The position numbers were made by a program, and so were the translations under genes. The notes below the pieces were generated by a model. The model did no database searches, had not been told where the DNA came from, and was given only the letters and a program-made list of their open reading frames with translations. A DNA stretch of 64,000 nucleotides from Molossus alvarezi. Taxonomy: Eukaryota; Chordata; Mammalia; Chiroptera; Molossidae. Position 1 is the stretch's first letter, and each line of letters starts with the position of its first letter. Below, piece by piece: positions 33,119 to 44,310 of this stretch. The stretch spans positions 124,001 to 188,000 of the forward strand of contig JBAWUJ010000109.1 in assembly GCA_037176705.1 (NCBI GenBank). The letters are read 5' to 3'.

Positions 33119-36100
33119 TTGTACCTCCCTTTACCCCCTCTTCTGAGGATTGTCAGTCTATACCCTACTTCCATGTCTCTGGTACTACTCCATTCTTCAG
33201 CCTGTTATGTTCATTATATTCCACAAATAAGTGAGATCATATGATACTTGTCTTTCCCTGCTTGGCTTGTTTTGCTTAATATAATACTCTCCAGGTCCCT
33301 TCATATAGTCTCAAAGAATAAAAGGTCTTTCTTTCTTAGAGCTTCACAGTACTTTATTGTATATATGTACCATAGCTTTTTCATCCATTCGTCTATTGAT
33401 GGACATTTGGGCTATTTGCACATATTGGCTATTGTAAATAGTGCTGCTACATACATGGGGATACATATATTATTTCTGATTGGTGTTTAATTCTTATTAG
33501 GGTATATTCCTAGCAGTGGGATCACTGGGTCAAATGGAAGTTCAATTTTTAAGTTTTTGAGGTAACACCATATTGTTTTTCATAGTGGCTGCACCAGTCT
33601 GCATTCCCACCAGCAGTGTACTGGAGTGCCCTGTCTCCACACCCTCACCAAGACTTGCAGTTTGATGATTTGTTGATGGCGACCATTCTGACAGGTGTGT
33701 GGTGATATCTCATTGTTTTAATTTGCATCTCTCTGATGATTAGTGATGTTGAGCATTTCTTCATATGTCTCTTACCATTTGTATGTCCTGTTTGGAGAGA
33801 TGTCTGGTTAGTTCCTCTGCCCATTTCTTAATTGGGTTCTTTGTCTTCCTATTGTTGAGTTTTATAATCACTCTATATTTTGGAAACTAACCCTTATCTG
33901 ATGCATCATGGGCGACTTTGGTCTTCCACATAGTATGATAACTTTCTGTTTTGATGGTTGTTTCTTTAGCTGTGCAGAAGCTTTTCAGTTTGAAGTAGTC
34001 TCAAGTATTTATTTATTTTGGTGTGTATGTGTCTGTTGCTTTAGGTGTTTTATCAGTGAAAATTCTGCTGGCTATGTCTGAAATTTTGTGGCCTGCACTT
34101 TCTTCTAGAATTCGTATGGATTCACGAGTTACATTTATGTATTTTATCCATTTCAAGTTTATTCTCATGTATGGTATAAAGTCCTGGTCTAGCTTCATTT
34201 TTGTGTGTGTTTTTTTGCAAGTAGCTGTCCAATTTTTCCAACACCATTTATTGAGGAGACTCTCTTGAGTCCACTGTATGTTGTTGCCAACATTGTCAAA
34301 TGTTAATTGAACGTATTGTGTTGGGTCAATTTCTGGGTTTCCTGTTGTGTTCCATAGACCTACCTGCCTGTTCTGTGCCAGTACCAGGCTTATTTCTATT
34401 ACAGTGGCTTTGTGGTATAACCTGAAATCTGGTCATGTGATCCCTCCTGCTTTGTTCTTCTTTTTCAAGATTTTTGTGGCTACGAGGGGTCTTTTTTAGT
34501 TTTATATAAACTTTTGGAGTGTTTGTTCTGGGTCTGTGACGTAAGTCATTGGTATTTTGGTGAGGATGGCATTGAATGTATAGATTGCTTTGGGGAGTAT
34601 GAACATTTAAATGATGGTAATTCTGCCAATCCATGAACAGGGTATATGCTCTTACTTTTTCATAAATTCCTCCACTTCTAATTTCAATGACCTGTAGTTA
34701 TCTGTTGAGAAATCCTTTACTTTGTTGGTGAAGTTTATTCTTAGGTATTTTAATTTTTTTGCTGTGATTGTAATTGAAATTTATTTTTTAGTTTCTCTTT
34801 CTGTGATTACATCTTTAGTGTATAAAAATGCCATTGATTTCTTGACATTAATTTTGTGTCTTGCCACATTGCCAAATTCATTTATTAAGTCTAGTAGACT
34901 TTGATGGAGTCTTTAGGGTTTTCTATGTACCACATTATGTCATCTGCATATAATGACAGTTTCACTTCCCCCATTCCAGTTTGGATCCCTTTTATTTTTT
35001 CTTCATGTGTAATTGCTGTGTCTAAGACATCCAGTTCTATGTTAAGTAAGAATGGCAAAAGTGGGCATCCTTGTCATGTTCTCCTTCTTAAGGGGATGCT
35101 TTTTGTTTTTGCCCATTGAGTATGTTGTTGGCTGTGTTTTTCCTATGTGGCTTTTATTATATTGCTATATGGCCCCTCTATTCCCAAATTGCTGAGCGTT
35201 TTTATCAGAGATGGGTGCTGGAGTTTGTCGGATGCTTTTTTTTTTTTTTTAGAAATTATTGATGATCATACGGTTTTGATCTTTTATTTTGTTTTTGCGA
35301 TGTATCACATTTATGGATTTGCACATATTGTACCATCCTTGAGTGCCTAGAAGTAACCCACTTGGTCAAGATGAATAATGTGTTTGATGTATTGCTACAT
35401 TTAATTTGCTAATATTTTGCTAAGAATTTTGGCATCTGTGTTAATCAGGGATATTGGCCTGTAGTTTTCTTTAGTTTATAGTGTCTTCATGTGGTTTGGG
35501 AATTAGGATTATGCTTGCCTCAGAAAGTGTGTTTGGAAATGGTGTATTTATTGAAATAATTTGAGAAGAATGGGTGTTAGTTCCTTGAATGTTCAGTAAA
35601 ATTCCCACATGAAGCCATCTGAGCTCGGGCTTTTGTTTTCTGGGAGATTTTTGATTATATGTTCAATTTTCTTAGCTGTGATTGGTCTGTTCAACTGTTT
35701 TATCTCTTCCTTGTTCAGTGCTGGGAGATTATGTATATCCAGAAATTTGTCCATTTGTTCATATTTTGAATTATATTTAGTTTCCACGTTTTCTATTTCA
35801 GCTCTGTTCTTTGCTATTCATTTCCTACTGCTTAGTTTGAGGTATTTGTTTGTTTGTTTCATTTTCTTTCTAGTTTTTTAAGTTTTGATGTGAGATAGTC
35901 AAATAGAAAATCTTGTTCCCTGAGGTAGACATGTAGGGTATAAACTTCCCTATCGTTACTAATGAATCCTATGGATGTTGTGTTGTTGTGTGTTCACTTT
36001 CATTGGTTTCCATGAAGTTTTTAATTTTTTCTTGATCTCCTTGTGAACCCATTCATTGTTTAATAACATGCTATTTAATATTAATGTGTTAAAATATTTT

Positions 36101-36905
36101 CATGTATTCTTTTGTAATTTATTTCTAGTTTCCCATCTCTTCACTTTCTACCTATGTAAGACTTTTGTTGTGAGTTGGGTTTCTCATAAACAACATATAT
36201 GTGAGTTATGCATTGTTATCTATTCAGCTATCTGTGTCTTTTCATGGGAGTGTTTAATCTATTTGTGTTTAAGGCAGTTATTTATATATACTTATTTATT
36301 GCAGTTTTCATTTATTATGGTTATATTTCTCTTCCTCTTTCTTTTGCTTATTACCACACTCCTTTTAACATTTCTTAGAGAGCTGATTGTTGCTAACATA
36401 TTCTATTAGCCTTTTTGTCTTGGAAGCTCTTCCTTTTTTTCACCTTCTATTTTCAATGATATTCTTGGTGGATAGAGTAGTCTTGTATTCAGATAATTGT
36501 TTTTTTTAACTTGATTTCTTCATGACTTTCTCCTCTGTCCAGTAGTGTTTTTGTTGAGCATTCAGCTGATAAGGTTATGTGATTTTCTTTGTGGGTAATC
36601 CGTTGCTTATTTCTTGCCATGTTTCGAATTCTATTTCTCTCTTTAATATTTGCCCTTTAATTATTATGTGTCTCGATGTGGGCCTTTTTGGATTCTTCAA
36701 AGTTGAAGCTCTTTGTGCTTCTTGAAGGTATATGCCATTTTCCTTCACCAACTTATCAGTGTTTTCTGACACTATTTCTTCAAATATTTTCTCTGTCCCT
36801 TGCTCGTTTTCTTTTTGTCCTGGAACTTCTATGATGTGTGTGTTATTGTGTTTCATGGTGTCCCACATTTCTCTTAGGCTGTCTTTCTGTTTTTTAATTG
36901 TTTGT
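33119..36905 (-). mobile_element. Antisense L1, subfamily I, 3'UTR to ORF1
   Basis: Complement of 3' UTR, ORF2 and ORF1, cut in ORF1 at 36905. The RT box reads YADD (34939-34950), intact. The endonuclease core is deleted at about 36135 exactly as in the 1.7-kb and 51.8-kb copies. An ORF1 piece at 36868-36575 reads MWDTMKHNNTHIIEVPGQKE and EKIFEEIVSENTDKLVKENG. Stops and frameshifts are frequent. Confidence 0.82.
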
Positions 36906-37594
36906 TTTAATGTGCATTTCTCTGATGATTAATGATGTTGAGCATTTCTTCATATATCTGTTAGCCATTTGTAAGTCCTGTTTGGAGAGGTGTTTATTTA
37001 GTTCCTCTGCCCAGTTTTTAATTGGGTTCTTTGTCTTCCTTTTCTTGAGTTTCATGAACACTTTATATATTTGAAATAAACCCCTTATCTATTATGTTAT
37101 TGTCAATTATGCTCTCTCATACAGTAGGTAGCCTTTTGTTTTGATGATTCTATCTTTTGCTGTGCAGAAGGTTTTGAGTTTGATGTAGTCCCATGTGTGC
37201 ATTTTTCTCCTCTGTTTCTATTGCCTTAGCTGATGTATCAGTGAAAATTTTGCTGAGTCTGAGGTCTGAAATTTCTTGCCTACAGTTTTTTCTAGTTTTT
37301 TTTTATGGATTCATTGGTCACAATTCAGTCATTTTTTTATGTTGAGTTTATTCTTGTATATGGTGTAAGTTGATGGTCTAGTTTCTTTTTTCTGCATGTA
37401 GCTGTCCAATTTTCCCAGCACCTTTTATTAAAGAGGCTGTCGTTACTCCAGTGTATGCTCTTGCCAACTTGATCAAATATTTATTGAGTATATTGCCTTG
37501 GGTCTATTTCTGGGTTCTCTGTTCTTTTCCACTGGTCTATGTACCTGTTCTGTTGCCAGTACCATGCTGTTTTCATTACAGTGGCTTTGTAGTA

Positions 37595-38134
37595 TTACCT
37601 GAAAACTGGTAATGTGATCCATCCAACTTTGTTCTTCTTTTTCAAGATTGCTGTGGCTATTTGAGGTCTTTTTTGATTGCATATGAACTTTTGAAGTACA
37701 TGTTCAAATTCTGTGAAGTATGCCATTGGTATTTTGATGGGGATTGCATTGAATCTATAGATTGCTTTGGGTATAATGGATATTTTAATGATGTTAATTC
37801 TTCCAATCCATGAACAGGGTATGTGCTTCCACTTTCTTATATCTTCCTCTATTCCTTTTTTTTTTTTTTTTTTTTTTAATGAGCTGTAGTTTTCTGCGAA
37901 TAGGTTCCTTATTTCTTTGGTTAAGTTTATTCCTAGGTATGTTAATTTTTTTTTTGCCACAATGGTAAATGGGATTGTCTTCTTAGTTTCTCTTTGTGTG
38001 AGTTCATCATTGGTGTATAAGAATGCCATCGATTTCTTGATGTTAATTTTGTATCCTCCTAGTTTTTCAACTTCATTTATTAAGTCTCTCAAATTTTTGA
38101 TGGAGTCTTTGGGGTTTTCTATGTATGGAATCAT
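37595..38134 (-). pseudogene. L1 ORF2 reverse transcriptase C-terminal half
   Basis: A 179-codon open frame that begins just after the catalytic box: [69 protein letters not shown], then [17 protein letters not shown]. These are the RT palm end and thumb of L1 ORF2p. The box itself (38135-38146) reads FADV, so the second catalytic aspartate is lost. A lysine-rich run near its middle comes from an expanded poly-T tract (37857-37877). Confidence 0.85.
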
Positions 38135-38636
38135 GACATCTGCAAATAATGACAGTTCACTTTCTCCTTTCCAATTTGGATCCCTTTTATTTTTTCTTCC
38201 TGTCTGATTGCTGTGGCTAGGACTTCCAATACTATTTTAAATGTGAGTGACGAGAGTGAGCATCCTTGCCTTCTTCTTGTTCTAAAGGAAAGTGATTTTA
38301 GTTATTGCCCATTGAGTATGATGTTGGCTGTTGGTCTTTCATATATGGCCTGTATTATGTCTAGATATGATCCCTCTATTCCCACACTGCTGAGCGTTTT
38401 TATCAGAAATGGATGCTGGAATTTGTCGAAGGCTTTTTTGGCATCTGTTGATATGATCATGTGTTATTTATTCTTCATTTCATTTATGTGGTGTATCACG
38501 TTTATGGATTTGTAGATATTGTACCAGCCTTGAATCCCTGGGATGAATCCCAATTGGTCATGGTGGATAATTTTTTCAGTGTATTGCTGGATTTGATTAG
38601 CTAGTATTTTGTTCAGGATTTTGGCATCTATGTTCA

Positions 38637-38897
38637 TCAGGGATATTGGCCTGAGTTTTCTTTCTTTGTAGTGCCGTTTTCTGGTTTTGGAATTAGGATT
38701 ATGCTGGCTTCATAAAACAAGTTTGGAAGTCTTCCTTCTTCTTGGATTTTTTGAAATAGTTTGAGGAGAATGGGTATTACTTCTTCTTTGAATGTTTGGT
38801 GAAACTCGCCCGTGAAGCCATCCGGGCCTGAGCTTTTGTTTGCTGTGAGAGTCTTGATTATATCTTCAATTTCTTCTGTTGTTATTGGTCTGTTCAA
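38637..38897 (-). pseudogene. L1 ORF2 RT N-terminal segment
   Basis: Reads [60 protein letters not shown] and ends NSGQYP. The SGPDGF and IPKP motifs are the fingers of LINE RT. Open for 86 codons. Confidence 0.85.
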
Positions 38898-39231
38898 GTT
38901 GTCTACCTCTTCCTGTTCCAGTTTGGGAAACGATGTGTTTCTAGAAATTTATCCATTTCGCTTAGATTGTCAAATTTTTGCCATATCATTGTTCATCGTA
39001 GTTGTTAAGGATCTCTTGTATTTCTCTGGTACCAGTTGTTACTTCTTCTCTATCATTTCTGATTTTGTGTATTTTGGTACTCTGTCTTTGTTTCTTGGTG
39101 AGTCTAGCTAACGGTCCATCAGTCTTATCTTTTCGAAATACCAGCTCTTTGTTTCATTGGTCCTTTAAATTATTTTTCTTTTGGACTCTGTGTCGTTTAT
39201 TTCTGCTCTGATATTTACTATTTGCTACCTT

Positions 39232-39981
39232 CTACTTGCTCTGGGGTTTTCTTTTTTGTTTGCTCTTTAGTTCTTTAATGTGTGAGGTTAGATAGTCAAT
39301 TGGAGATTTTTCTTGTTTTTTGATGTAGGCCTGTAGGGCTATGAACTTCCCTCTCAGAACTTCTTTTGCTGCATTCCATAGATTTTGTATTGTGTCTTCA
39401 TTTTTATTGCTTTCCAAAAAGTTTTTAATTTCTTCCTTGATCTCCTTGGTAACACATTTATTGTTTAATAACATGCTATTTAGCTTCCATGTGGTCAAAT
39501 GTCTTTGCATGTTCTTGTTCAAATTGATTTCCTGTTTCATGCATGTGAGATCTGAGAAGATGCTTGATATAATTTCAGTCTTTTTGAACTTGTAGAGACT
39601 TAGTTTGTGTCCTATCATGTGGTCTCTCTTTGACAATCTTCTGTGTGTACTTGAGAAGAATGTGAATTCTGTAGGATTGGGGTGTAATTCTCTGTAGATA
39701 TTTATTGAATCCATTTGGCGTATTTCTTCATTTACAGTCTCTGTTTCCTTGCTAATTTTTTGTCTAGGGGGTCTATCCATTGATTTCAGTGGGGTGTTGA
39801 AGACCCCTGCTAATATTGTATTGCTATCCATTTCTCCTTTGAAGTACTCCAGAAGATTTCTAATATATTTTGTTGCTCTTATATTGGGTGCATATATGTT
39901 TATCAAGGTAATATCTTTCTGTTGGATAGATCCTTTTAATATTATGTAGTGGCCTTCTTTGTCTCTAGTTATGGCATTCAT
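39232..39981 (-). pseudogene. L1 ORF2 endonuclease domain with catalytic substitutions
   Basis: The longest open frame in the window (249 codons) is an APE-type L1 endonuclease. [43 protein letters not shown] and RDHMIGHK are recognisable, followed by [13 protein letters not shown] and [19 protein letters not shown]. The first metal-binding GDFN motif reads GVFN (39796-39807), and the catalytic SDH reads SDL, so two key residues are replaced. The RDH aspartate is kept. The start lies inside the domain; upstream sequence is in other frames. It would nick DNA at TT/AAAA if active; this copy should not. Confidence 0.88.
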
Positions 39982-41789
39982 TTTGAAATCTATTTGATCA
40001 GATATGAGTATTGCTACCCCAACTTTTTTTTTTTCCTTTCTGTTTGCTTGGAAGATTTTTTTTTCTTCCCTTCTTTTTCAAACATTGTGAGTCTTTTGTT
40101 GTAGGGTGGGTCTGTTGTAAACAACATAGATGAGTCATGCTTTGTTATGCAATCACCTACTCTGTATCTTTAATGGGAGCATTCCATCCATTTACATTTA
40201 AGGTGGTTAACGATATGTACTTATTTACTGCCATTTTAGTATAGTGTGTTTCTATTTTTCTTCCTTTTTCTCCTGGTAATTACAGCAGTCCTTTTAACAT
40301 TTCTTGCAGTGTTGGTTTGGTGCTAATGTTTTCCCTTAGCCTTTTTTTGTCTGAGAAGCTGTTTATTTGACCTTCTATTTTGAATGATAGCCTTGCTGGG
40401 TAGAGTAGTCTTGGATTCCGATCCATGTTTCTCATGACATTGATTACCTCATGCCATTCCCTTCTGGCCTGTAGTGTTTCTGTTGAGAAGTCAGCTGAGA
40501 GCCTTATGGGGGTTCCTTTGTAGGTAACCTGTTGCTTCTCTCTTGCTGCTTTTAGGATTCTCTCTCTTTAATTTTTGGCTGTTTGATTACTATGTGTCTT
40601 GGTGTGGGCCTGTTTGAGTTCTTCTTACTTGGGGTCTCTGTCTTCTTGAACTTGAATGCCTTCTTCCTTCACAAATTAGGGAAGTTTTTGTCACCATTTT
40701 TTCTAATAATTCTTTAACTCTTGCTCATTTTCGTCTTCTTCAGGGACTCCTATGATGCGAATGTAATTACATTGCCAGTTTCCCACAGTTCTGTTAAGCT
40801 ATTTTTTTGTTTTTTAATTGTTTATTCATTTTGGTTTTCTTATTGGTTGATTTTTTTCTACACTATCTTCTAATTCTCTGATTTGTTCCTCAGCTTCCTC
40901 TACACTGCTATTTAGACTTTCCAATGTGTTTTTTATTTCTGATATGTCATTCTTTATTTCTTCTTAGTGGTTTTAATTTCCAACTGGTTGATTTTCAACA
41001 TTTCTATGTCTTAACTCATGGTCCTCATGTCTTACACATGCTGTTGGGCTTCCTCAAGATCATAGCTCTGAGTTCTAGTTCTGTTAACTTGCTTAACTGC
41101 ACCTCATTTATCTCATCTTCAGTTGAGGTCTCGTGTTCTTTCATTTGGCTTTTGTTTGGCTTCTGTTTCTGTGTTTCACCATTTTAGCTATCACAGTGGG
41201 CTTTGGAGTCTGCCAAATTTTCATTGTGGGTGTTGGTGTTCTGCTGTTTGTGGCTCCCTGTCCTGGGTTTGGATGAGGAAGGTGGACCCACTTTAAACAC
41301 CACTGTCAAGTCTTAACATTCCTCGGTTGAGTTGCTTGCCCAGGGAATGGTAGTTATCCTCTAGCTTTTTCCCTGGATGCTATTTGTAGTGCTCACCTCA
41401 AGAACCTTGGTTTTTTATTTGAATTAAAATCTCCCTTATGTGCTCAGTGTAAGAGGATTTCCCGAGGAGGGTGTGGCAGATGCTGGTTGATAATGGACCT
41501 CAATTAGCATTTCAATGGTTACCTGGTGGGGTGGAGTCTTCCAGGGTGAGGCCACCTCCTCTCCTCTAGGCCCTGGGAAGGAGTAAGATTTCCAGAGGCT
41601 TGCATGGCTGCACTCAGTAAAAGTTCTGAGCATCCTCCATATCCCGAGTGTACCCACACAGTTCCAGTCCCATCTGCTCTCCCTCTGCCGGATCCCAAGG
41701 TGAGTGTCTGCTGCCAGTTTAGCCTCTGTCCAGGATTTTTGCTGTGGCGCCACCTGGGATTTTAACCCGAGGGCTCTGCTCCCAGCTAC

Positions 41790-42135
41790 CTGTGGGAGAG
41801 GCTGCGGCAGCTCCGATCCAAGAGGGTAGCAACCAGAGGAGGTCGCAGGACCCAGCTGAGGCTGCAGGTCCAAGCCAAGGCAGCCGCAGGTCCCAGCCTA
41901 GGCCACAGGTTCCAGGCAAGGTCGCAGCTTCCACCTGAGGCCGCTGGTCACAGCCGAGGCCATAGGTTTCAACTGAGACCAATACAGGTTCCAGCTTAGG
42001 CCAGGGCCGCAGGTCCCAGCAGAGGCTGCAACAGTTCCCAGCTGGGGCCGCAGGTCCCAGCCGAGGCCACAACAGGTACCAACCAGGGCTGCAGGTCCAA
42101 GCTGAGGCCGCTGCAGGTTCCAGCCCAGGTTGCCG
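41790..42135 (-). repeat. GC-rich tandem array in an L1 5'UTR
   Basis: Roughly a dozen or more imperfect units of about 20-27 bp built around GCCGCAGGTCCCAGCCGAGG on the plus strand. A short version with about five units is at 8445-8530, and two units remain near 60930-60975. It creates frames rich in A, G, P and L (for example 42153-41719), which are not genes. Confidence 0.75.
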
Positions 42136-42322
42136 AGGACCATGGGCTCCCAACCCCCTCTCCTGTCCTCACAAGCCTACCAGGATTGAGTCAGTGTCCC
42201 TGGTTTTGTGGTCCTCCAAGCTGCCTTTCGGTTGCCCATTTCTGATGGTTTATCTTTATTTTCCTTGTAATTCCAGTTTGGTCCTGAGAGATGGTCTGTG
42301 TAGCTTCCATTCACTCCGCCGC

Positions 42323-42334
42323 GCCGCCATTTTT
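42323..42334 (-). promoter_or_regulatory. YY1-type motif at the 5' edge of an L1
   Basis: The plus strand reads GCCGCCATTTTT, preceded by an extra GCCGC, at the outer end of the 5' UTR, as at 8714-8725. Confidence 0.55.
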
Positions 42335-44310
42335 TTCTCTGAAGTATCACTATTTTATCTTATTTCTCAAACTCTAAGTCTATATTTTATCTTTATTGTA
42401 GAAAGTACTGTGGATGTTACTCATTTTTGCCCCTTTGACTCCCTCCTTTCCTCTCCCACCCCACTCCTGCTTTCCCCAAACTATTGTCTGTGTCCATTGG
42501 TTGGACACATGGGCATATAGTTCTTTGGTGAAACCACATTTTTTATCCATCCATCTATTGATGGACAGTTGGGCTGTTTCCAGATCTTAGCTCTTGTAAA
42601 TAGTGCTGCTATGAACACACGGGCACATATATCTTTTCTGTTTGGTGTTTCAGGCTCTTCAGGATACATTCCTAGAAGTGGGATATCTGGGTCAGATGAA
42701 ATTCCATTTTGAATGTTTTGAGGAAATTCCATACTCTTTTCCAAAGTGGCTGCAGCAGTCTGAGTCTCCACCAACAGTGTACTTTTGTCCACATCCTCAG
42801 CAGCACTTGTTTAAAGTTTTGTTGATGGCAGGCATTCTGTCACATATGAGGTATGTTTCATAGTTATTTTAATTTGCATCTCTGTGATGACTAGTGATAT
42901 TGAGCAATGTTTTTTTGTATGTCTCTTGGACATTTGTATGTCCAGTTTGGAGAATGGTCTATTCATATTTTATCCCCATTTTTAATTGGATTGTTTGTCT
43001 TTCTTTAGTTGGGTTTTATCAGTACTCTATATATCTTGATATTAACCCCTTATCTGATGTATCCTTGGCAAATACATTCTCCTTGAGTGTGGGTTCTCTT
43101 TTCTTTTTGATGCTGGCTTTCTTTGCCATTCAGAAACTGTTTAGTTTGTTGTAGTGCCATTTATTATTATTTTTCCTTTGTTTTCCTTGCTCTAAACAAA
43201 ATGTTAGTAAAAAATCTTCTTAATCATAATTTTAATATATGCTTTCACTTATTTGTATTCAGTTTCTTTTTGAAGTGTCTTACAGTTTCTGAGTACAGGT
43301 CTTTTATACCCTTATTTATTTTATTTTATTTTATTTTTTTAGTTACTTTATTTTATTTTTTATCCTTCCCCGAAAATATTTCTCCATTTATTTGTTCAGG
43401 TAGAGTGAGAGGGAGAGAGAGGAACAGAGAGAGAGAGAAACATCGACGTAAAAGGGACACATCGAGTGGCTGCCACCCACATGACCAATCAGGGCCAGGG
43501 ACAAACTGCAACTGAGATATGCACCCTTAGCAGGAACTGAACCCAGGCTCTTGGGACCGCAGGCCAATGCTTTAACCGCTGAGCCAAATCGGCCAGGGCT
43601 ATTTTATTTTGTTAATGCAATTGTGAAACGAGACTGTTTTCTTAGCTTCCCTTCTGATAGTTTGTGACTGGTGTTTAACAACAGAACTGGTTACTGGGTA
43701 TTTATTTAGTATCCTGCTACTGCACTAAATTCCTTTATCAGTTCTAGTAAATACTTGGTGGAATCCTTTGGGTTCTCTATATACAGTATTATGTTATCTG
43801 CAAATAATGACAGTTTTACTTCTTTCTTTCTAATATGAATGCTTGTTATTTATTCTTTTTGTCTGATTGATGTGGCTACAAGTTTCAGTGCTATGTTGAA
43901 CAGTAGTGGTAAAAGTGGTCATCTCTTTCTTGTTTCTAATCTTCAGGTAAACACTTTCAGTTTTTTCCCATTGAGTATAATGTTGGCTATGGGTATGTCA
44001 TATATGCCTTTACTATCTTGAGGTATATCCCCTGTATTTCCACTTTTCTGAGAGTTTATTTCATAAGTGGGTGCTAGATGTTGTCAGATTGTTTTCTGCA
44101 TTTTTTAAGATGATCGTGTAATTTTTATTTTTTATCTTGCTTATATTCATTATCAAGTTTATTGATTTTCAAATATTTTATCAACTTTGCATCCCCAGAA
44201 TAAATCTCAGTCAATCACAGGGTATAAGTGATTTCATGTATTGCTGAAACTGGTTTGCTGATATTTTGTTGAGGATTTTGTAACCATGTCATCAGGGACA
44301 TTGGCAAATT
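42335..44310 (-). mobile_element. Old antisense L1, 3'UTR to RT
   Basis: 3' UTR complement near 42380-42490, ORF2 C-terminal text from about 42535, RT near 43700-44300 with the catalytic box FADN (43793-43804). A VES SINE interrupts it at 43353-43599. It resembles the old L1 at 26.4-30.3 kb. The first 25 bases after the previous L1 are unassigned. Confidence 0.75.
43353..43599 (-). mobile_element. VES SINE, antisense
   Basis: TTTTATCCTTCCCCGAAAAT, AGAGAGAGAAACATCGACGT, GGACACATCGAGTGGCTGCC, TTAACCGCTGAGCCAAATCG, ending GGCCAGGGC. The flanks are TATTTTATTTT-rich on both sides, so a TSD is likely but cannot be placed exactly. Confidence 0.88.

Larger units (their letters stand above)
36906..42334 (-). 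mobile_element. Antisense L1, 5'-complete, lacking its 3' end
   Basis: Minus-strand order: YY1-type motif at the 5' edge (42323-42334), 5' UTR with a long GC-rich tandem array (41790-42135), ORF1 (about 41190-40340, badly decayed), endonuclease (39981-39232), RT, and part of the C-terminal region. It stops at 36906 where it meets another L1. Losing the 3' end is not expected from target-primed integration, so the junction probably reflects later recombination or deletion. Confidence 0.85.

Noticed and set aside
39232..39981. A 249-codon frame as a host nuclease gene
   Set aside because: It lines up throughout with L1 ORF2 endonuclease, lies in L1 context, and has lost catalytic residues.
41436..42153. 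Two overlapping minus-strand frames of about 145 codons as a repetitive protein gene
   Set aside because: They are translations of the GC-rich tandem array and adjoining L1 5' UTR; several frames are open at once because of composition.
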